Below, piece by piece: positions 17,601 to 23,757 of a DNA stretch of 23,757 bases (positions within the stretch are counted from its first letter, which is position 1; every line of letters starts with the position of its first letter). The DNA is from Cyclobacteriaceae bacterium (GTDB lineage Bacteria > Bacteroidota > Bacteroidia > Cytophagales > Cyclobacteriaceae). Where the stretch lies: contig JAUUZS010000003.1 in NCBI GenBank assembly GCA_030589835.1, forward strand, positions 1-23,757. Direction: 5' to 3'. Below the pieces are notes generated by a model that worked only from the letters and a program-made list of their open reading frames with translations, ran no database searches and was not told the DNA's origin. The translations under genes and the position numbers were made by a program.

Positions 17601-17751
17601 TTAGGATTTCATACCATGCAAATCCTAACCAAAATATCCTTGGTGTCTGAAATACTGCGTAGTAAAACCTTGTTGCAGTATTACCTGATGTACACATGCT
17701 ATTGAGAACAAAGGAGGATTCGTTGACTCTTAATGGCTTTGAGCAAAGCCA
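17601..17751. repeat. three successive hairpins upstream of panB
   Basis: Three perfect inverted repeats lie in a 287-bp gap between the phosphoribosyltransferase gene and panB (both minus strand). They are TTAGGATTT/AAATCCTAA (17601-17609 and 17620-17628, 10-nt loop), AATACTGC/GCAGTATT (17651-17658 and 17675-17682, 16-nt loop) and TGGCTTT/AAAGCCA (17734-17740 and 17745-17751, 4-nt loop). CCTCC at 17584-17588 could close the whole block with GGAGG at 17713-17717. None is followed by a T-run in the sense direction of panB. They may form a structured leader or small RNA, or may be remnants of a repeat element. Confidence 0.5.
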
Positions 17752-17770
17752 ATATGTACCAAAAAAAAAA

Positions 17771-18274
17771 TTAATCTAAATACACGCCAAATTTTCCAGA
17801 ATCCAATACTACCTCAATGTGGTCATTTAACGTTGTGGAAAGCTCATAACCGGTATAATCCGCAGAAATCGGGAACAGCTTATGACTTCGATTTACAAGA
17901 ACCACGGTTTCAATTTTCTTGACATCTACATCCAAAAACGGACGTAGACTGTGCAAAAAGGTCTTCCCGGTATGCAACACATCACCTACCAGAATCAAGA
18001 CATGGCCATCCAAATCTTTAGGATCACAATTTACTTGAATATTTTTTTCAGCGGGTGCATCATGATCAATTTCTATTTTTAAAAGTGAAGTTTCAAAAGG
18101 ACTGATTTTCTTCAATTCCCTGGCCAATAAATTGGCCAGCTTATATCCACTCGGAATTCCCGCTACATAAACTTTTTTTTCGAGATAGTTATTTTCATAA
18201 ATCTCATATGCGATTCTGCTTATTTTATGCTGAATCTGTTGTTTACTTAAAATTCTGTGTTCTGCTTTTGACAT
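17771..18274 (-). CDS. phosphoribosyltransferase family protein (PyrR-like)
   Basis: This 167-residue protein of the type I phosphoribosyltransferase fold resembles PyrR/hypoxanthine-guanine PRTases. Evidence is the early VAGIPSGYKLANLLARELK (37-55), the PRPP-binding segment LILVGDVLHTGKT (93-105), a beta-strand plus IETVVLVNRSHK (121-132) and the flexible-loop region before it. The PRPP motif normally carries two adjacent acids (DD, as in VDDVLYTGRT), but here the first is Gly97 and only Asp98 remains. Enzyme activity is therefore uncertain, and the protein may be a regulator or a weak transferase. It starts 11 bp after the Lrp/AsnC gene on the same strand, so the two form an operon. Ten T residues directly follow its stop on the minus strand. 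Confidence 0.82.
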   Translation of the reverse strand: MSKAEHRILSKQQIQHKISRIAYEIYENNYLEKKVYVAGIPSGYKLANLLARELKKISPFETSLLKIEIDHDAPAEKNIQVNCDPKDLDGHVLILVGDVLHTGKTFLHSLRPFLDVDVKKIETVVLVNRSHKLFPISADYTGYELSTTLNDHIEVVLDSGKFGVYLD

Positions 18275-18285
18275 CCTACAAAAAT

Positions 18286-18750
18286 TTAATTTACGGGAAT
18301 TACTTTGCTGTCTTTGAAAGTTGACAAAACCACCATCGATTGCATATTGTCAACCTGCTTGATATCGCTAACTTTTTCCAGCATCAATTTCTGGTATGAA
18401 GCAATGTCTTTCGCAATTACTTTCAATATAAAGTCACCTGCTCCAGTGATGTGATGGCATTCCACAACCTCAGGAATATCTTCGATAGCGCTAACAAACC
18501 CTTCAATATTAACCCGGTTATGACCATTTAAAGTTGCCAAAACAAAGGTAGTCACACCCAAACCAATCTTTTCAATATTCAACTTCGCATGATAGCTTGT
18601 AATAATTCCCATTTGCTCCAGCTTTTTCACCCGCTCCAAAGTGGGTGCCGGAGAAAGGCCAATCTCTTCAGAAAGTTTGGCATTGGTTATTTTTGCCCTT
18701 GATTGTAAGATCCCCAAAATCTTCTTGTCGATATCATCAATTTTATGCAT
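18286..18750 (-). CDS. Lrp/AsnC family transcriptional regulator
   Basis: This 154-residue one-component regulator has the family architecture. Residues 4-53 (IDDIDKKILGILQSRAKITNAKLSEEIGLSPAPTLERVKKLEQMGII) form the winged helix-turn-helix, with the recognition helix near SPAPTLERVKKLE. Residues about 65-140 form the RAM effector-binding and oligomerisation domain, including the conserved HITGAGDFILKVIAKD block and VSDIKQVDNMQSMVVLST. Relatives bind amino acids and regulate amino-acid or nitrogen genes as dimers to octamers. It heads an operon with the phosphoribosyltransferase (11 bp apart). Its promoter and likely autoregulatory sites are in the region upstream of 18750, between it and the palindromic element. 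The effector is unknown. Confidence 0.95.
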   Translation of the reverse strand: MHKIDDIDKKILGILQSRAKITNAKLSEEIGLSPAPTLERVKKLEQMGIITSYHAKLNIEKIGLGVTTFVLATLNGHNRVNIEGFVSAIEDIPEVVECHHITGAGDFILKVIAKDIASYQKLMLEKVSDIKQVDNMQSMVVLSTFKDSKVIPVN

Positions 18751-18996
18751 GTCGCTTCTTCAGTTTACAAAATATTATTTCGGACTAAGATAGTAATTCT
18801 TGCTATTATATTAAATGATCTCTGTTATTGATTTAATAAATTTTGCTTTTTCCGACATATTGCCATTGATCGCCAGCCACTATTATGCCATTGTTAAATT
18901 AATCATACTTTAGCCATACAGTTTCTGAAAAACGCCATTCAGCTAGGGCATAACCCGGAGTTCGCTTATTTTGAACATGATCAATATAGGTTAAAT

Positions 18997-19157
18997 AGAG
19001 TCTGTCTATAACGTGCTTGATTATTGAAATGTTGAGATTTTTGATGAATTTTTGGCTTTCTCAATGCAGCAAATACCTGGGTATTAGGCAAGTTGAGAAA
19101 GGCAAAAAGGCGCAAAAAGATGAATATTTCAATTCGATAACTTTATGGACAGGCTCT
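18997..19157. mobile_element. MITE-like palindromic element with AAAT target duplication
   Basis: The 161-bp element has ends AGAGTCTGTC (18997-19006) and GACAGGCTCT (19148-19157), which pair over 10 bp with one G-T. It is directly flanked by AAAT on both sides (18993-18996 and 19158-19161), as expected for a 4-bp target duplication. Nearly the whole element is an imperfect palindrome. Further arms are CTTTCTCAA (19056-19064) with TTGAGAAAG (19093-19101), continuing one mismatch later into TTTTTG/CAAAAA, and a centre AATACC-TG-GGTATT (19072-19085). It has no ORF. This is the form of a non-autonomous element mobilised by a transposase encoded elsewhere. Transcripts across it would fold into one long hairpin. 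The parent IS family is not identified. Confidence 0.8.
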
Positions 19158-19250
19158 AAATAGGCAGATAAAATATTATATCTGAGTAGTATGAATACTA
19201 TAATTTTTAAATAATTGTTTTAAATCCAAATGCAATTCCAATTGAATCCT

Positions 19251-19258
19251 TAAATTTG
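19251..19258 (+). promoter_or_regulatory. putative -7 element of the PorE-like gene
   Basis: TAAATTTG at 19251-19258 matches TAnnTTTG and lies 25 bp before the ATG at 19284. No good TTG is present at the -33 distance, so the match is partial. Confidence 0.45.
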
Positions 19259-19283
19259 GTATTCATGAAATGTAATTGCTAAA

Positions 19284-21371
19284 ATGCGATTGAAAATGAA
19301 AAGCGGTACCAGGTACATATTGTTGCTCTCCATACTTTATTTAACTTCCTGCTCGGCAGGAAAAGTTGCCATGAAGAAAGGGGATAAAAAGTTTAAATAT
19401 GGCGAATATGATTTTTCCATTGAGTTTTTTGAAAAAGCATTAAATCATAATTATAATCCTGGGGAAGCCAATTTTAAAATTGGTGAAGCATACCGGCTAT
19501 CCAACCGACTAAAGGAAGCAGAGCCTTTTTACAAAACTTCCATTGAGCAAAAATATGATAATGAAGAGGTCAATTATTATTATGGTCTAGCGCTAAAGTC
19601 AAATGAAAAATATGACCAGGCCAAACAAGAACTAGAAAACTATTTGACTTCGGCAAGCGATAAAAAGGTAATAAAAATTGCGCAAACTGAAATCGACAAT
19701 TTAATCAGGTTAAATGACATTCTTGAAAAAAAGAATTTTTACCGTGTTAAAAACCTTGAGTTGATCAACACCTCTGCCGCAGAATATTCGCCGGTTTACA
19801 TGGATAATGAGCTATATTTTACTTCATCGAGATATGGCGGAAAGATTTATAAGGCCACAGGAAGCTCCTTTACCAACTTGTATAAGGTCAAAACCAAAGG
19901 AGCAAGAGTTGACTCTACCACCATTAACTCATTAGGTGATCTCATCAATTCTCCCAATTCTAACGAAGGCTGCGTTGCGTTTTCGCCTGACGGACAGTCT
20001 ATGGTGTTTGCAAAAGGCAACAGCGGCAGAAAAAAAGGTGCCGAAGATGTAGATTTATACATTTCAAGATTTCGCAGGGGAACCTGGTCGTCACCAACCC
20101 TCATGAGTGTGAGCAATGGCAAAGCATGGGATTCTTCGCCTTCATTTTCACGTGATGGCAGGACGCTATACTTTTCTTCTACCAGAAGGGGGACAATAGG
20201 AGGAACAGATTTGTTTGCTGCCACAAAAAACCGTCGAGGGAGATGGAGCAATGTCAGGAATTTAGGCCCTAAAATTAATACCCCGGGAAATGAAATGTTT
20301 CCCTATCAGGCCAGTGATGGTTCTTTATATTTCTCTTCCAACGGCCATCCTGGTTTAGGAGGACTGGACATTTTGGTTGCTAGAAGATCAGCAGGCAAAA
20401 TGGTGGTCGAAAATCTGGGGTCCCCAATCAATACAAGCAGCGATGACTTTGGAATTTTTCTTTTTACTCCTGACAAAGGTTTTTTTACCTCCAACAGAAA
20501 AGGGAGTAAAGGGGATGACGATATTTATACCTTTATCAACAATGACCCGGATCTGAAAATTGTGAATTACTTTCTTACGGGCACCACGAATACCTATGAT
20601 GAGGATGGCAATGAAGTTATTTTGCCCAATACCTCCGTAATACTTTATGGCGCCAACGACGAATTGCTCAATGAAGCCTTGACCGGAAGAGATGGGAAAT
20701 TCCTGTTCCGAGTATATCCTGAAGAAGATTATAAATTGTTTGGAGAAAAACCGGACTATTTTACCTCCAGGGCTTCCTTTTCTACAAAAGGAAAAACAAT
20801 CCCAAAAGACAAACTAAATAAGTTGGAAACCAACAAGGTGTTTAATACAAAAATTGTGTTGGATCAGATCGTGATAGACAAAGCTATTGTACTCGATAAT
20901 ATTTATTACGATCTTGACAAGGCAGATATCCGGGCCGATGCAGCATTAGAATTGGATAAATTGGTAACCATTCTGGGGGACAATCCGGAGATAAAAATGG
21001 AATTAAGCTCACATACAGACAGTCGGCAAACTGTAGCCTATAACGATGACCTGTCAAAAAGAAGGGCGCAATCTGCTGTTGATTACATTATTTCTAAAGG
21101 AATTGACGCCACAAGGATCATAGCCCGGGGTTATGGAGAATCACAGTTGCTGATTACTGACGATGAGATCAATCAGATCGCCACAGAGCAAGCGAAAGAG
21201 GCTGCTCACCAGCGCAACAGAAGGACGGATTTTAAGGTGACAGAGTATAATAAAATCCTTGAACCTGAAGATGATGAGATTTTAGATGAGGAACTGGAAG
21301 TTCTTCAGGCGGAAGAGCGTATCGAACAAAGCGGAGGTGATCTGGAAAATAAAATTGACTGGGACAATTAG
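19284..21371 (+). CDS. PorE-like lipoprotein: TPR, WD40-like propeller, carboxypeptidase-regulatory-like and OmpA domains
   Basis: This 695-residue lipoprotein has a signal peptide with lipobox LTSC (Cys23). A second ATG at codon 5 is an alternative start. The domain order is TPR repeats (about 30-140, including YGEYDFSIEFFEKAL and YYYGLALKSNEKYDQAKQELENYL), a PD40/WD40-like propeller (about 160-425, repeats such as AFSPDGQSMVFAK, SFSRDGRTLYFSS and QASDGSLYFSS), a carboxypeptidase-regulatory-like beta-sandwich (about 428-510) and an OmpA C-like peptidoglycan-binding domain (about 530-655) with diagnostic D569 in SSHTDSRQ and R584 in LSKRRAQ. This order is that of PorE, which links the type IX secretion system to peptidoglycan. 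Paralogues of this layout are common in the phylum, so PorE itself is not proven. The tail (about 656-695) is strongly acidic and unusual. Confidence 0.9.
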   Translation: MRLKMKSGTRYILLLSILYLTSCSAGKVAMKKGDKKFKYGEYDFSIEFFEKALNHNYNPGEANFKIGEAYRLSNRLKEAEPFYKTSIEQKYDNEEVNYYYGLALKSNEKYDQAKQELENYLTSASDKKVIKIAQTEIDNLIRLNDILEKKNFYRVKNLELINTSAAEYSPVYMDNELYFTSSRYGGKIYKATGSSFTNLYKVKTKGARVDSTTINSLGDLINSPNSNEGCVAFSPDGQSMVFAKGNSGRKKGAEDVDLYISRFRRGTWSSPTLMSVSNGKAWDSSPSFSRDGRTLYFSSTRRGTIGGTDLFAATKNRRGRWSNVRNLGPKINTPGNEMFPYQASDGSLYFSSNGHPGLGGLDILVARRSAGKMVVENLGSPINTSSDDFGIFLFTPDKGFFTSNRKGSKGDDDIYTFINNDPDLKIVNYFLTGTTNTYDEDGNEVILPNTSVILYGANDELLNEALTGRDGKFLFRVYPEEDYKLFGEKPDYFTSRASFSTKGKTIPKDKLNKLETNKVFNTKIVLDQIVIDKAIVLDNIYYDLDKADIRADAALELDKLVTILGDNPEIKMELSSHTDSRQTVAYNDDLSKRRAQSAVDYIISKGIDATRIIARGYGESQLLITDDEINQIATEQAKEAAHQRNRRTDFKVTEYNKILEPEDDEILDEELEVLQAEERIEQSGGDLENKIDWDN

Positions 21372-21382
21372 GGTCGGTTGAG

Positions 21383-21426
21383 CAAAAGTCATCAATTACT
21401 TTTGAAAGTCTTAATTTATTGACTTT
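21383..21426. repeat. two tandem hairpins after the PorE-like gene
   Basis: CAAAAGT (21383-21389) pairs with ACTTTTG (21398-21404), and the next base starts AAAGTC (21405-21410), pairing with GACTTT (21421-21426). The two hairpins abut and lie 12 bp past the stop codon at 21371. There is no T-run, so they are not a canonical terminator. They may stabilise or process the 3' end of the mRNA. Confidence 0.5.
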
Positions 21427-21542
21427 GATCAGCTAGACAGGCGTATAGCTATCGTATTGTTATACTTAATACTGGAACATTCATACGATTTACTTCGTTT
21501 CTATGATTAATATCTTCATATCTTCTATAAAAGAATAATATT

Positions 21543-21779
21543 ATGAAAGATGATACACAAATAATAGATGGATATATTGGACTTTTAAGTAATTTAAATC
21601 CAAACCTTAAACTCAAATTGATAGAGAGATTATCAAAGTCAATAAGCAAAGATATTTCAAAAAAAAGTGATCGTTTTGAAAAGTCATATGGTGCATGGGT
21701 TGATTCGAGGGATTCTGAAGAGATTATAAAGGACATTAGAGAAAGCAGAACTTTTAATCGGCAAATAGAAACATTTTGA
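21543..21779 (+). CDS. antitoxin of a VapBC-type toxin-antitoxin system
   Basis: This 78-residue protein directly precedes and overlaps a PIN-domain toxin gene. The sequence is charged and helical, with an N-terminal helical part (about 6-40) and a C-terminal tail IIKDIRESRTFNRQIETF that is typical of antitoxins paired with PIN toxins in Bacteroidota and would wrap the toxin active site. No ribbon-helix-helix or AbrB motif is obvious, so the DNA-binding mode is unclear. Upstream, the heptamer TATCTTC occurs twice (21511-21517, 21519-21525) just before the start and might be an autoregulatory operator, although AT-rich repeats also arise by chance. The gene ends in TGA overlapping the TTG of the toxin. 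The role follows mainly from context. Confidence 0.78.
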   Translation: MKDDTQIIDGYIGLLSNLNPNLKLKLIERLSKSISKDISKKSDRFEKSYGAWVDSRDSEEIIKDIRESRTFNRQIETF

Positions 21780-22189
21780 AAAAGTACTTATTGGATACCA
21801 ATATATGCATATACTTTATTAAGGGTAAATTTGGATTAAAAGAGAAGTTCCGGACTATTAAGAATGAGAATAGGTTTATTTCTGAAATTACATTAGCAGA
21901 ATTAAAATTTGGAGTTCAAAACAGCAGCTCACCAAAAAAGAACCAATCCGTGCTTGATGATTTTTTAACTGGAATCCAGATCATTCCGATATTTAATTCA
22001 CTTGAATTATATGCTGAGGAAAAAGCGAGATTGCGAAAAAAAGGCGAACCCATAGATGATTTCGACTTATTAATAGGAGTTTCTGCTATAGCAAATGGAA
22101 TGATATTAGTAACCAACAATGAGTCTCATTTTCGGCGGATTAAAAATATTGAAATAGAAAATTGGACAAAATCGGACTATGCACAATAA
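21776..22189 (+). CDS. vapC: PIN-domain ribonuclease toxin (VapC-like)
   Basis: This 137-residue PIN domain opens MKKYLLDTNICIYFIKG, with the first catalytic acid Asp7. The second, Glu42, lies in ISEITLAELKFG. The third, Asp97, is in the PIDDFDLLIGVSAIANG helix, and the closing LVTNNESHFRRI (about 111-122) carries the family TNN segment. VapC toxins are Mg-dependent RNases that cleave specific tRNA or rRNA and stop translation. The start codon is TTG at 21776, which overlaps the antitoxin stop in TTGA. The next in-frame ATG is well inside the fold, so the TTG is well supported. This TTGA coupling fits the need for antitoxin to be made first. All catalytic acids are present, so the toxin looks intact. 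Confidence 0.92.
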   Translation: MKKYLLDTNICIYFIKGKFGLKEKFRTIKNENRFISEITLAELKFGVQNSSSPKKNQSVLDDFLTGIQIIPIFNSLELYAEEKARLRKKGEPIDDFDLLIGVSAIANGMILVTNNESHFRRIKNIEIENWTKSDYAQ

Positions 22190-22275
22190 TAGTTATTGGT
22201 AATATTACGCAATTGCCCAAGCACAAAACAAAAATCTCCATAGTATTACATAAGACCTACGAAACAAAATGAACT

Positions 22276-22295
22276 CAAGTCACTTAGCCGACTTG
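22276..22295. repeat. short hairpin upstream of purM
   Basis: CAAGTC (22276-22281) pairs with GACTTG (22290-22295) around an 8-nt loop in the 211-bp gap between the toxin gene and purM. There is no T-run. It may be a weak 3'-end structure of vapC mRNA or chance. The gap otherwise shows only the -7 box of purM. Confidence 0.3.
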
Positions 22296-22349
22296 TAAGG
22301 CTGAAAAGTTTTATTCTGAACTCAATTCAAAAAATTGCACATAATTATC

Positions 22350-22357
22350 TAATTTTG
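22350..22357 (+). promoter_or_regulatory. putative -7 element of purM
   Basis: TAATTTTG at 22350-22357 matches TAnnTTTG and lies 43 bp before the purM ATG. The -33 position has no clear TTG at 19-21 bp (a TTG occurs only 12 bp away), so it is a partial match. Confidence 0.4.
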
Positions 22358-22400
22358 GCATCCATTTTAGAGGCCAATTTTCATCAAATTATTCCCGTTC

Positions 22401-23570
22401 ATGGAAGAAAGATACATGCAAAGAGGCGTTTCTGCCAGCAAAGAAGACGTACACAATGCTATAAAACATATTGATAAGGGCTTGTTTCCCAGTGCATTTT
22501 GCAAAATCGTACCAGATATGCTTGGTGGAGACGACAGCTATTGCAATATTATGCATGCAGATGGAGCCGGGACTAAATCCGCTTTAGCCTATATCTATTG
22601 GAAAGAAACCGGAGACATATCGGTTTGGAAGGGTATAGCTCAGGACGCCATCATCATGAACATCGATGACCTGGCTTGTGTTGGCGCATTAGATAATGTA
22701 CTATACTCCTCTACAATAGGCCGTAATCAAAAAGTGATTCCCGGTGAAGTAATTGCCGAAATCATCAATGGAGCCGAAGAGGTGCTTCAAATGCTCCGGG
22801 ATAATGGTGTGAGCATCATTAGCACAGGAGGAGAAACGGCAGATGTCGGTGATTTGGTGCGCACCATTATTGTCGATAGTACGGTTACGGCAAGGATGAA
22901 AAAAAAGGACGTTTATTCCAATGATCAAATAGCTCCCGGCGATGTGATTGTCGGGCTGGCCTCATTCGGACAATCTACCTATGAAAATGAATACAATGGC
23001 GGCATGGGCAGCAACGGCCTCACCTCTTCCCGTCACGATGTATTTTCTAAGATATATGCAGATAAATACCCGGAAAGTTACGAGCCCTCCATACCGGAAG
23101 ACCTTGTATATTCGGGAAAATATCTGATGACGGATACGATTGCCGGGGCACCATTGGACGCTGGTAAACTTGTGCTTTCACCAACACGTACCTATGCGCC
23201 GGTAATTAAAAAACTAATTACTGAAATCGGCAACAATATTCATGGCATGATCCATTGTAGTGGAGGGGCACAAACGAAGATTCTTCATTTTATAAAAGAC
23301 CTGCATATTATTAAAGATAATCTATTTGAGATTCCTCCTCTATTCAAAGTGATACACCAAGAAAGTGGCACTGACTGGAAGGAAATGTACAAAGTGTTCA
23401 ACATGGGGCACCGAATGGAAATCTACTTGCCTGAAGATAAGGCCAATGAGGTGATCGAAATATCAAAATCATTTGGTATAGACGCTCAAATTATTGGAAG
23501 CGTTGCGTCTTCTGAAACAGGAAAAAAATTGACTATATCAGGTAAATACGGAGAATTTAATTACAGCTAA
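22401..23570 (+). CDS. purM: phosphoribosylformylglycinamidine cyclo-ligase (AIR synthase)
   Basis: This 389-residue cytoplasmic enzyme converts formylglycinamidine ribonucleotide to aminoimidazole ribonucleotide with ATP, the fifth step of purine synthesis. It is the longer, divergent PurM typical of Bacteroidota. Features are the opening YMQRGVSASKEDVHNAIKHIDKGLFP, the HADGAGTKSALAYIYWKETGD segment (substrate-binding region), DAIIMNIDDLACVGA, STGGETADVGDLVRTIIVD, PGDVIVGLASFGQSTYENEYNGGMGSNGL, the C-terminal IHGMIHCSGGAQTK and FNMGHRMEIY. The ATG at 22401 fits the family; a second ATG lies at 22416. It is likely transcribed alone from the -7 box upstream. Its stop codon overlaps the stop of the opposing gene by 4 bp. 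Confidence 0.94.
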   Translation: MEERYMQRGVSASKEDVHNAIKHIDKGLFPSAFCKIVPDMLGGDDSYCNIMHADGAGTKSALAYIYWKETGDISVWKGIAQDAIIMNIDDLACVGALDNVLYSSTIGRNQKVIPGEVIAEIINGAEEVLQMLRDNGVSIISTGGETADVGDLVRTIIVDSTVTARMKKKDVYSNDQIAPGDVIVGLASFGQSTYENEYNGGMGSNGLTSSRHDVFSKIYADKYPESYEPSIPEDLVYSGKYLMTDTIAGAPLDAGKLVLSPTRTYAPVIKKLITEIGNNIHGMIHCSGGAQTKILHFIKDLHIIKDNLFEIPPLFKVIHQESGTDWKEMYKVFNMGHRMEIYLPEDKANEVIEISKSFGIDAQIIGSVASSETGKKLTISGKYGEFNYS

Positions 23571-23757
23571 TTGTTGCCATTAATTTTGGCATTGATCATC
23601 TCCAGGATAGTTGTTGATCCATAATAACCTTCATAGGCATTATAAAAACCAGAAAGGATTTTGTGTGCGATGTGTCCAAGAATCAATTCGCTGTCACTTT
23701 TTCCTTCCTTTCCGATCCAAAACACACGATCTTTGTGGTTCTTCATGTCTTCAACAT
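23567..23757 (-). CDS. C-terminal fragment of an unrecognised protein
   Basis: An open minus-strand frame enters from the right edge and ends with TAG at 23567-23569. The last 62 codons read FWIGKEGKSDSELILGHIAHKILSGF in the middle and finish NAYEGYYGSTTILEMINAKINGNN. The frame is uninterrupted and has normal amino-acid content, and its convergent end next to purM (4-bp overlap) looks natural. It is therefore probably the tail of a real gene, but I do not recognise the family. An internal Met near the window edge could in principle be a start. Confidence 0.6.
   Translation of the reverse strand, partial: VEDMKNHKDRVFWIGKEGKSDSELILGHIAHKILSGFYNAYEGYYGSTTILEMINAKINGNN

Larger units (their letters stand above)
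18751..19283. other. divergent intergenic region holding promoters and a palindromic element
   Basis: This 533-bp gap separates the Lrp/AsnC gene (leftward) and the PorE-like gene (rightward). It contains the regulator promoter in the left part, the 161-bp MITE-like palindrome (18997-19157) in the middle and the -7 box TAAATTTG (19251-19258) of the PorE-like gene on the right. I see no coding sequence. Confidence 0.6.

Noticed and set aside
17761..17770. Ten-base T-tract (minus strand) after the phosphoribosyltransferase stop as a terminator
   Set aside because: No hairpin precedes it in the minus-strand direction. The nearby 17734-17751 stem lies after the T-tract, the wrong order for an intrinsic terminator.
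22184..22198. Small inverted repeat CAATAA/TTATTG at the vapC stop
   Set aside because: Six AT-only pairs with a 3-nt loop and no T-run are expected by chance in such AT-rich sequence.
1..23757. Phage-defence island, CRISPR array, integrase or large mobile island
   Set aside because: Apart from the vapBC pair and the 161-bp palindrome, all genes are core or envelope functions. There are no spacered repeats, integrase or transposase genes.

Overview
The window is an AT-rich chromosomal stretch from a member of the Bacteroidota, most likely a Cytophagales-type bacterium. Pointers to this are a type B L31 protein, a divergent PurM of about 390 residues, a GlmU-like protein that usually sits beside L31 in this phylum, a DUF2723/GT117 membrane protein, a PorE-like TPR/propeller/OmpA lipoprotein of the type IX secretion kind, and promoters of the TTG-N19..21-TAnnTTTG type. 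Start codons generally lack Shine-Dalgarno sequences. No tRNA, rRNA or CRISPR array was seen.

Layout. 1-1058 (-) holds the N-terminal 352 codons of a GAF plus AAA+ regulator that resembles a sigma-54 activator but has lost the GAFTGA loop and the Walker B Asp-Glu pair. An AT-rich gap of about 470 bp follows. 1528-3137 (+) is a short operon with an exported DUF1080 protein and a fructosamine-kinase-like enzyme. 3442-7885 (+) is a housekeeping run: rpmE2, a terminator hairpin, a GlmU-like protein, holB, hemC and a cyclophilin-type lipoprotein. 8006-12831 (-) encodes an outer-membrane-barrel-like protein, a large DUF2723/GT117 membrane protein and a small polytopic membrane protein. 13108-15631 (+) is an overlapping pair: an exported TPR protein and a polytopic membrane protein that may act in polysaccharide assembly. 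It meets head-on, with a 49-bp antisense overlap, a minus-strand pair (panB, then a GT4 glycosyltransferase translationally coupled through TTGA). 17771-18750 (-) is an Lrp/AsnC regulator and a phosphoribosyltransferase. 18997-19157 is a MITE-like palindrome with AAAT target duplications. 19284-21371 (+) is the PorE-like lipoprotein, followed by a vapBC-type toxin-antitoxin pair (21543-22189) and purM (22401-23570). purM meets the tail of an unrecognised minus-strand gene at the right edge.

Most genes are core metabolism or envelope functions: heme, pantothenate, purines, clamp loader, protein folding, glycan transfer and secretion. Only the palindromic element and the toxin-antitoxin pair look mobile. 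The most unusual items are the degenerate sigma-54-activator-like ATPase at the left edge, the MITE-like palindrome, the terminator hairpin directly against a start codon, two TTG starts embedded in TTGA stop/start overlaps, and an intergenic region with three hairpins upstream of panB.
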